Of a DNA stretch of 10,847 bases, positions 6,511 through 10,847 are shown piece after piece. The stretch covers positions 19,116 to 29,962 of the forward strand of contig FR897796.1 in assembly GCA_000437495.1 (NCBI GenBank), in the 5' to 3' direction. The notes beneath the pieces are model-generated. The model was not told where the DNA came from. It saw only the letters and a program-made list of their open reading frames with translations, and did not search any database. The first letter of the stretch is position 1. Every line of letters starts with the position of its first letter. Source of the DNA: Prevotella sp. CAG:485 (GTDB taxonomy: Bacteria; Bacteroidota; Bacteroidia; Bacteroidales; Muribaculaceae). A program made the translations under genes and the position numbers.

Positions 6511-6573
6511 ACAAAAAAAAGCGACCTGTGTAAATTCTTCACACAGTGCCGCCTTTTTGTTGCTTTTTCGCTG

Positions 6574-6593
6574 AAAAACCCGGTCGTTACCGG
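6574..6593 (-). terminator. Intrinsic terminator after the small exported protein gene
   Basis: On the minus strand CCGGT, loop AACG and ACCGG form a GC-rich 5-bp stem followed directly by G and five T residues. It lies about 30 nt past the stop of the gene at 6625-7128 and separates that transcript from the lptF/G promoter downstream. Confidence 0.65.
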
Positions 6594-6624
6594 AACTTCA
6601 GGTATGGTCTTTTCAGAGGTTGAA

Positions 6625-7128
6625 TCAGAGGTTGAAGTAATAAGTGCCTGTGCTCAGCACCACATAAAACTCGTAACTCTGCCCGTTAAGGGTATAAGAG
6701 GTGTTTATGGCCGGCACATCGAGGTTTGTGTTCCAGGAATCGGTCCACGGATCCCAGGCGGTCAGCACAGTAGCGCTGTAACGCGTGCCGTTGTAGTTAT
6801 ATTCCACAGACATGGGCACCGTGCGCCAAACGCCTTCGTCGTCATAGCCCACACCAACCACATTTACCTTGCCGTTATCCTGATATGTGGGCGACACATA
6901 AACCGTGGTGTAAGGGTTATAGCCGTAGTATCCGTTCCATCCGTAATCCCAGGGAGAGCCCCATGCAGGGGGTGGCGGAGGAGCCACCGGACCGGGGCCG
7001 TAACCGCCGCCGTAGCCTCCGGCGGGAGGTGTTATGGAACCCGAGCCGGGAGCAGGCAACGAGTTCTGAGCCGTTGCCGCGCCAATGCTCAGTGCAAGAA
7101 TGCCTAAAAGCAATATTATGCGTTTCAT
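6625..7128 (-). CDS. Small exported Gly/Pro/Tyr-rich protein, function unknown
   Basis: A 167-residue protein with a clear signal peptide (MKRIILLLGI start, cleavage likely after ATA before Q21). Residues 26-55 are a flexible linker: Gly/Pro-rich with GGYGGGYGPG and a run of five prolines. Residues 56-80 are rich in Trp, Tyr and Asn (WDYGWNGYYGY). Residues about 85-167 look like a small beta-rich domain with alternating hydrophobics (VNVVGVGY, TVPMSVEYNY, YSATVLTAW, SYEFYVVL, ending TYYFNL). The aromatic C-terminal Leu/Phe-rich end is strand-like, but the protein is too short for a standard barrel. The start at 7128 is chosen because it begins the signal peptide; an upstream Met at 7167 would add an unsuitable stretch. 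No family recognised. It follows asd after a stem-loop and has no obvious promoter of its own. Confidence 0.75.
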   Translation of the reverse strand: MKRIILLLGILALSIGAATAQNSLPAPGSGSITPPAGGYGGGYGPGPVAPPPPPAWGSPWDYGWNGYYGYNPYTTVYVSPTYQDNGKVNVVGVGYDDEGVWRTVPMSVEYNYNGTRYSATVLTAWDPWTDSWNTNLDVPAINTSYTLNGQSYEFYVVLSTGTYYFNL

Positions 7129-7153
7129 AGTTTTAATCTTTTTTAAGAAACAA

Positions 7154-7187
7154 CCGGCAACGCCCAAAAGTTTGCAGGCATTGCCGG
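7154..7187 (-). terminator. Stem-loop between asd and the small exported protein gene
   Basis: On the minus strand CCGGCAATGCC pairs with GGCGTTGCCGG, an 11-bp stem with one G-U pair, around a 12-nt loop. It is followed by TTGTTTC, a weak T-rich tract. It starts about 20 nt past the asd stop, so it may terminate asd transcription partly, allowing some read-through into the next gene. Confidence 0.55.
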
Positions 7188-7208
7188 ATGTGATATGAGG
7201 TTTTGTGT

Positions 7209-8228
7209 TCAGGCTTTCACGCTGCCTTTTTCAAGCAGATACTGAGCTATCTGCACGGCATTGAGCGCGGCACCTTTCTTAATCTGGTCGGCCACCACCC
7301 AGAGTGTCAGTCCGCGGGGGTCGGTGAGGTCGCGACGCAGACGGCCCACATACACGGGGTCAAGGCCTGCGCTGTGCAGCGGCATGGGATAACGGCCCTG
7401 TGCCGGGTCGTCAACCACTACCAATCCGGGAGCCTTGGCCATAGCGTTGCGCACGTCTGCCACTTCCAGCGGCTCGGCAGTGCGCACCCAAACGGCTTCG
7501 CTGTGAGCCCGCATAACAGGGACACGCACACACATTGCCGACACTTTCAGCTCGGGGGCATGGAGAATCTTGCGGCTCTCGCGCTCCATCTTCATCTCCT
7601 CGTTGGTATAGTCGTTGTCGAGGAAGACATCCACCTGAGGGATGAGGTTGCCGAGCAGCTGAGCCTGGAATTTCTGCACTTTAATTTCGCGGCCGGCGGC
7701 ATAATCGGTGATTTGCTGCTCCAGTTCGGCCATGCCTGTGGCACCGGCGCCCGAAGCTGCCTGATAGGTGGCCACATGAATTGCCTCTATGGGGCTGAGA
7801 CGGTGTATGGGGGCCAAAGCCACCATCATCTGAATTGTGGTGCAGTTGGGGTTGCCGATGATGTTGCGCGGGCGGTCGAGGGCATCCTCGGCATTCACTT
7901 CCGGCACAACCAAAGGCACATCGGCATCCATGCGGAAAGCCGATGAGTTGTCAATCATCACAGCGCCGCGGGCAGTGATGACAGATGCATATTTCTTCGA
8001 CACAGAAGCGCCGGCGGAAGTGAAGGCAATGTCCACACCCTCAAAGAGTTCCGGATTGTCGGTGAGTTCCTCCACAACATATTCATTGCCTCGGAAGGCA
8101 TACGAGCGGCCAGCGCTGCGCTTGGAGCCGAACAGACGCAGGCTGTCGACCGGGAAGTTCTGCTCATCGAGCACCCGCAGCAGCTCCTGACCTACGGCGC
8201 CGCTGGCTCCTACAATAGCTACGTTCAT
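7209..8228 (-). CDS. asd: Aspartate-semialdehyde dehydrogenase
   Basis: Reduces L-aspartyl phosphate to aspartate semialdehyde with NADPH, the branch point to lysine/diaminopimelate (peptidoglycan), threonine and methionine. It is cytoplasmic, 339 residues, the usual length. Seen directly: the NADP-binding loop VGASGAVGQELL (6-17), FTSAGASVSKKY (69-80), IDNSSAFR (92-99), VPEVN (108-112), the active-site NPNCTT with catalytic Cys129, AASGAGATGMAEL (157-169), and MRAHSEAVW with catalytic His242. The start MNVAIVGASG is chosen because the Rossmann fold begins there; an in-frame Met 36 nt upstream would overlap fabD. Only 1 nt separates the fabD stop from this ATG, so the two are almost certainly co-transcribed and translationally coupled. 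Confidence 0.97.
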   Translation of the reverse strand: MNVAIVGASGAVGQELLRVLDEQNFPVDSLRLFGSKRSAGRSYAFRGNEYVVEELTDNPELFEGVDIAFTSAGASVSKKYASVITARGAVMIDNSSAFRMDADVPLVVPEVNAEDALDRPRNIIGNPNCTTIQMMVALAPIHRLSPIEAIHVATYQAASGAGATGMAELEQQITDYAAGREIKVQKFQAQLLGNLIPQVDVFLDNDYTNEEMKMERESRKILHAPELKVSAMCVRVPVMRAHSEAVWVRTAEPLEVADVRNAMAKAPGLVVVDDPAQGRYPMPLHSAGLDPVYVGRLRRDLTDPRGLTLWVVADQIKKGAALNAVQIAQYLLEKGSVKA

Positions 8229-8229
8229 C

Positions 8230-9105
8230 TTACTGACGGCTTTCGGCCTCAACGTTGCGGTCAATTTTGCGAATCAGGCCCTGAAGCACCTTGCCGGGAC
8301 CTAACTCCACAAACTCCGTGGCACCGTCGGCAATCATCTGCTTCACGCTCTGAGTCCAGCGCACCGGAGAGGTGAGCTGCTTGATGAGGTTTGCCTTGAT
8401 TTCGGCTGGGTCGGTATGAGGCTTGGCATCCACGTTCTGGTAAATGGGACAGCGCGGCTGCATGAACTCGGTGTTCTCAATGGCTTCGGCCAGCTCAACG
8501 CGTGCCGGCTCCATGAGGGGGCTGTGGAAGGCACCGCCCACTTTGAGCTTCATGGCGCGCTTGGCACCGGCGGCGAGCATCTTCTCGCAGGCAGCGTCAA
8601 TGGCGGCTACAGAACCGGAAATGACCACCTGGCCGGGACAGTTGTAGTTGGCGGCTGCCACGCAACCGGGCACCTCGCTGCATATCTCTTCCACCTTCTC
8701 GTCGGGCAGGGCAAGCACGGCAGCCATTGTCGACGGCTCCATCTCGCAGGCTTTCTGCATGGCCTGAGCGCGGGCGCTCACCAGCTTCAGAGCCGATTCA
8801 AAGCTCAAGGCTCCGGCGGCTACCATGGCCGAAAATTCACCGAGGCTGTGGCCCGCCGTCATGTCGGGGGCGAAATCCGGGTCGGTGAGAGCCAGAACAA
8901 CGCTGTGGAGGAACACGGCAGGCTGCGTCACCTTGGTCTGCTTCAGGTCCTCTTCGCTACCCTCGAACATAATGTCTGTGATGCGGAAACCCAATACCTC
9001 GTTGGCATTCTCCATCAGTTCTCTGGCCTGCGGATTATTCTCGTAGAGTTCTTTACCCATACCTGTAAACTGGGCACCCTGTCCGGGAAAAACGTATGCT
9101 TTCAT
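8230..9105 (-). CDS. fabD: Malonyl-CoA:acyl-carrier-protein transacylase
   Basis: Transfers malonyl from CoA to acyl carrier protein, supplying the extender unit for type II fatty acid synthesis in the cytoplasm. The 291 residues carry all key motifs: FPGQGAQ (6-12, Gln11 in the oxyanion hole), QPAVFLHS (61-68), AGHSLGEFSA (84-93) with nucleophile Ser87, SARAQAMQ (110-117) with the Arg that binds the malonyl carboxylate, GAFHSPLM (191-198) with catalytic His194, and ELGPGKVL (267-274). The length is slightly below the usual 305-315 and nothing is missing. It is the first gene of a unit with asd. The promoter is probably the minus-strand TAACTTTG at 9174-9181. Confidence 0.97.
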   Translation of the reverse strand: MKAYVFPGQGAQFTGMGKELYENNPQARELMENANEVLGFRITDIMFEGSEEDLKQTKVTQPAVFLHSVVLALTDPDFAPDMTAGHSLGEFSAMVAAGALSFESALKLVSARAQAMQKACEMEPSTMAAVLALPDEKVEEICSEVPGCVAAANYNCPGQVVISGSVAAIDAACEKMLAAGAKRAMKLKVGGAFHSPLMEPARVELAEAIENTEFMQPRCPIYQNVDAKPHTDPAEIKANLIKQLTSPVRWTQSVKQMIADGATEFVELGPGKVLQGLIRKIDRNVEAESRQ

Positions 9106-9173
9106 AAGCTTAAAAATGTTTTCTCTGCGTCCGCGCTTCTATCATGTAAAACGCGCACATATTCTATCAGGCC

Positions 9174-9181
9174 GCAAAGTT
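9174..9181 (-). promoter_or_regulatory. -7 promoter box for fabD-asd
   Basis: The minus strand reads TAACTTTG followed by C, matching TAnnTTTGY. This gives a leader of about 60 nt before the fabD ATG. No TTG stands at the expected -33 spacing. It faces away from a matching box at 9225-9232, so the two form a divergent promoter region. Confidence 0.5.
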
Positions 9182-9200
9182 ACGAATTTTTCGCCGATTA

Positions 9201-9232
9201 TTTGTCATTGCTGTAATTAATTAGTAACTTTG
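9201..9232 (+). promoter_or_regulatory. Bacteroidota-type promoter for the GIN-domain gene
   Basis: TTTG (9201-9204) and TAACTTTG (9225-9232) are separated by 20 nt, a full match to the TTTG-N19-21-TAnnTTTG consensus. Predicted transcription starts near 9236, about 28 nt before the ATG at 9265. The leader is AT-rich with no Shine-Dalgarno sequence. This is the best promoter in the window. Confidence 0.7.
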
Positions 9233-9264
9233 TCGTCATAAACATATAAAGCATTTCCGATAAA

Positions 9265-10419
9265 ATGAAAAAATCGAGGATCATACATATATGTTTAGCA
9301 GTGGCGATAATGGCCGCTGTGCCCTACTTTGTCTTTGCCCGCAAAACAAGGAGCGTGACCCACCGGGGCAACACCACCGTGATTATTGAAAACGACTGTG
9401 TGGAGGAAGAGGAGACCGAAAAATCAGACGACCGCTCAACGCGCCGCACGGTAAAGAAGGTCGGTTCTTTTCACTCAGTTGTCTGCGAAGGTCCCATAGA
9501 GCTGATTTTCAAGCCCGGCAAAGCGGGCGACATAAAAATCACCGGTTCACAGAATGTGGTGAAGAACGTCAAGGTGATAAACCGCAACGGAGTGCTCACT
9601 CTGTCTTATTCGCGCAAAGACAGATATAGCCGGAGGAATATCAACCGCGACGACTGTGATGTAAAGATTTATTGCTCCACACCCGACCTTCAGGGGGTAA
9701 CTCTGAAGATGAGCGCATCGTTCACCACCTCCAAGCCCCTCATCACTCGCAACGATTTTTCGCTTGACCTGTCAACAGCCAGTGAATTCCGGGCGCCTGT
9801 GGTAAAGTGCGACCAGTTCAGGGCCACGTCCATGTCTGCCTCGGAGTTGAAGATTGACAGGGTTGAGGCAAACGACTTCATCATAGACCTCTATTCGGCC
9901 TCGGAATTTAAAATCACCACGGTGCTGTGTGACAAAAACTGCGACATCCGCACCAACTCGGCTTCGGAGTTTTCGGCACAGACTCTGTCGGCCCCTCTCT
10001 GCCGGCTCACCTGCTCCAGCGCCTCGGAAACTAAAATAGGCACCGTTACCACCTCAACGGCACAGATAAGCAGCCAGAGCAGCGCTACGGTAGACATTAC
10101 GGGAATGCTGAACTGCTCGGACAACGGCTTTGCCACGGTAACGGCCTCGTCGACAGGCACGCTGACGGTGAATGACCTGAATGCCGATGTGGTGGAACTG
10201 ACATCAACATCCTCCGCCACAAGCACGCTGAGGAGCATACAGTGCAAAACTTTCCGATCGGTGGTAAGCACCTATGCGTCGGCAACGTTGGAGGGCAAAG
10301 CCTCAAGAGCTCTCTTCACGGCATCCACCGGTGGCGAGATATATGCAACGAAATTTCACGCAAAGAAGGTAACTGTAGAGAAAAACAGCAGCTGCAAAGT
10401 GAAACTTGATTCTGATTAA
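9265..10419 (+). CDS. Exported head-GIN-domain (DUF2807) repeat protein
   Basis: A 384-residue protein with an N-terminal signal segment (hydrophobic 7-25, cleavage plausible after VFA). Residues about 31-66 are charged and disordered, with Glu/Asp and Arg clusters. From about 67, KKVGSFHSVVCEGPIELIF opens a DUF2807/GIN domain, a family of right-handed parallel beta-helix proteins found widely in Bacteroidota envelopes without a firm function. The helix turns show as regular motifs about 20 residues apart: TASEF (171), SASEL (191), SASEF (211), SASEF (232) and SASET (252), followed by looser Ser/Thr-rich turns up to about 360. Ser/Thr content is unusually high, and several Cys residues recur in the turns (for example VVKC, VLCDKNC, LCRLTC). 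It has its own promoter, diverges from fabD, and is followed after 1 nt by the DUF3822 gene. Confidence 0.85.
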   Translation: MKKSRIIHICLAVAIMAAVPYFVFARKTRSVTHRGNTTVIIENDCVEEEETEKSDDRSTRRTVKKVGSFHSVVCEGPIELIFKPGKAGDIKITGSQNVVKNVKVINRNGVLTLSYSRKDRYSRRNINRDDCDVKIYCSTPDLQGVTLKMSASFTTSKPLITRNDFSLDLSTASEFRAPVVKCDQFRATSMSASELKIDRVEANDFIIDLYSASEFKITTVLCDKNCDIRTNSASEFSAQTLSAPLCRLTCSSASETKIGTVTTSTAQISSQSSATVDITGMLNCSDNGFATVTASSTGTLTVNDLNADVVELTSTSSATSTLRSIQCKTFRSVVSTYASATLEGKASRALFTASTGGEIYATKFHAKKVTVEKNSSCKVKLDSD

Positions 10420-10420
10420 G

Positions 10421-10847
10421 ATGACCAACGAAGAATTAAAACGCTATGCAGACCCGCGGCGCTATAATCTTATCCTCACTTTAGGAGCCGGGCGGCTGCA
10501 GGCATGGTTTGAGCCTTACGGCACACGCACGGAGGCTCCTGTGCTTGCCATAACGTCGACATGGACTCCGCAGCCCGAACAGACGCTCAAGCAAATAGAA
10601 AACGCCGTTTACGACAACAGCCTGCTGCTTGAAGACTACGACTGCCGGCTGCTGCTCGACACCCCGCAGCAACTCCTTTTTCCGCCCGAAGCGCCGAGGC
10701 AACTCATTGAGGAGGCCATGAAGCGGTTTTACGATGTGGCTCCGGGCGACATCTTCACACGTCCTCTCGGCGACGCCGTGATAGCTTTCAGCCTCTGCAC
10801 CGGATTGAGGGCCTTTCTTGGTCGCACGTTTGCGGGTGTGGAAGCAC
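10421..10847 (+). CDS. DUF3822 family protein, 5' part only
   Basis: Begins at ATG 10421, one nucleotide after the preceding stop (TAA-G-ATG), and stays open to the window edge: 142 codons seen. The protein starts MTNEELKRYADPRRYNLILT and continues with LGAGRLQAWFEPYG, ITSTW and IENAVYDNSLLLEDYDCRLL, matching my recollection of the DUF3822 family. That family is a Bacteroidota-specific group of about 260-280 residues, possibly with an actin-like fold, often next to the 16S rRNA methyltransferase gene rsmD. No signal peptide, so cytoplasmic. Function is unknown. The tight spacing implies co-transcription with the GIN-domain gene, although the two may be unrelated in role. Confidence 0.7.
   Translation, partial: MTNEELKRYADPRRYNLILTLGAGRLQAWFEPYGTRTEAPVLAITSTWTPQPEQTLKQIENAVYDNSLLLEDYDCRLLLDTPQQLLFPPEAPRQLIEEAMKRFYDVAPGDIFTRPLGDAVIAFSLCTGLRAFLGRTFAGVEA

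Noticed and set aside
4809..6533. 574-residue plus-strand open frame opposite the permease gene
   Set aside because: Its His/Gln/Glu-rich translation is the typical antisense shadow of a membrane-protein gene; the minus strand has clear LptF/LptG motifs.
7203..7946. 247-residue plus-strand open frame opposite asd
   Set aside because: Shadow of asd, which has intact active-site residues on the other strand.
8416..9216. 266-residue plus-strand open frame opposite fabD
   Set aside because: The minus strand encodes all FabD catalytic motifs; this frame shows no recognisable domain and is a shadow.

Overview
The window reads as a chromosomal segment of a Bacteroidota bacterium, most likely order Bacteroidales. 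The evidence is a SusC-like/OMP_b-brl-type barrel, a four-helix-bundle suffix protein, a long LptF/LptG permease, a GIN-domain (DUF2807) protein and a DUF3822 gene. Several promoters also match the Bacteroidota -7 box TAnnTTTG, and Shine-Dalgarno sequences are almost absent. A family-level assignment is not safe from this sequence alone.

The window has two parts. The left third (about 1-3400) looks like an accessory, eroding region and is visibly more AT-rich. It holds a minus-strand outer-membrane beta-barrel gene (181-2271). Upstream of it lie the C-terminal tail of a Crp/Fnr-type regulator (2349-2426) and a fragment matching the N-terminus of a type I restriction subunit HsdR, broken by an in-frame stop (2528-2656). 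Next come an apparently intact four-helix-bundle suffix protein (2653-3279) and a 32-codon ORF resembling an HsdS piece (3276-3374). The ATGA overlaps between these last three suggest they were once consecutive genes of a type I restriction-modification operon that has mostly been deleted.

The right two thirds (about 3403-10847) is compact and core-like. On the minus strand one unit runs lptF/lptG-type permease (6494-4590), then a 119-residue exported heptad-repeat protein overlapping it by 4 nt, then an AlkD-type DNA alkylation repair protein (4170-3403). A second minus-strand unit is fabD (9105-8230) followed after 1 nt by asd (8228-7209). After a stem-loop comes a small exported Gly/Pro/Tyr-rich protein of unknown function (7128-6625), which ends at a good intrinsic terminator. 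Divergent from fabD, a plus-strand unit with a clear Bacteroidota promoter encodes a head-GIN-domain repeat protein (9265-10419). One nucleotide later begins a DUF3822 gene that runs off the window edge.

Functionally, the right part combines envelope lipid supply (malonyl transfer for fatty acids, LPS export) with diaminopimelate/threonine-family amino-acid synthesis and surface proteins of unknown role. I found no intact novel defence or mobile system. The most informative signals are the restriction-modification ruin with a surviving four-helix protein, a palindromic operator-like site at the barrel promoter beside a Crp remnant, and the tyrosine-rich heptad protein coupled to the LPS-transport permease.
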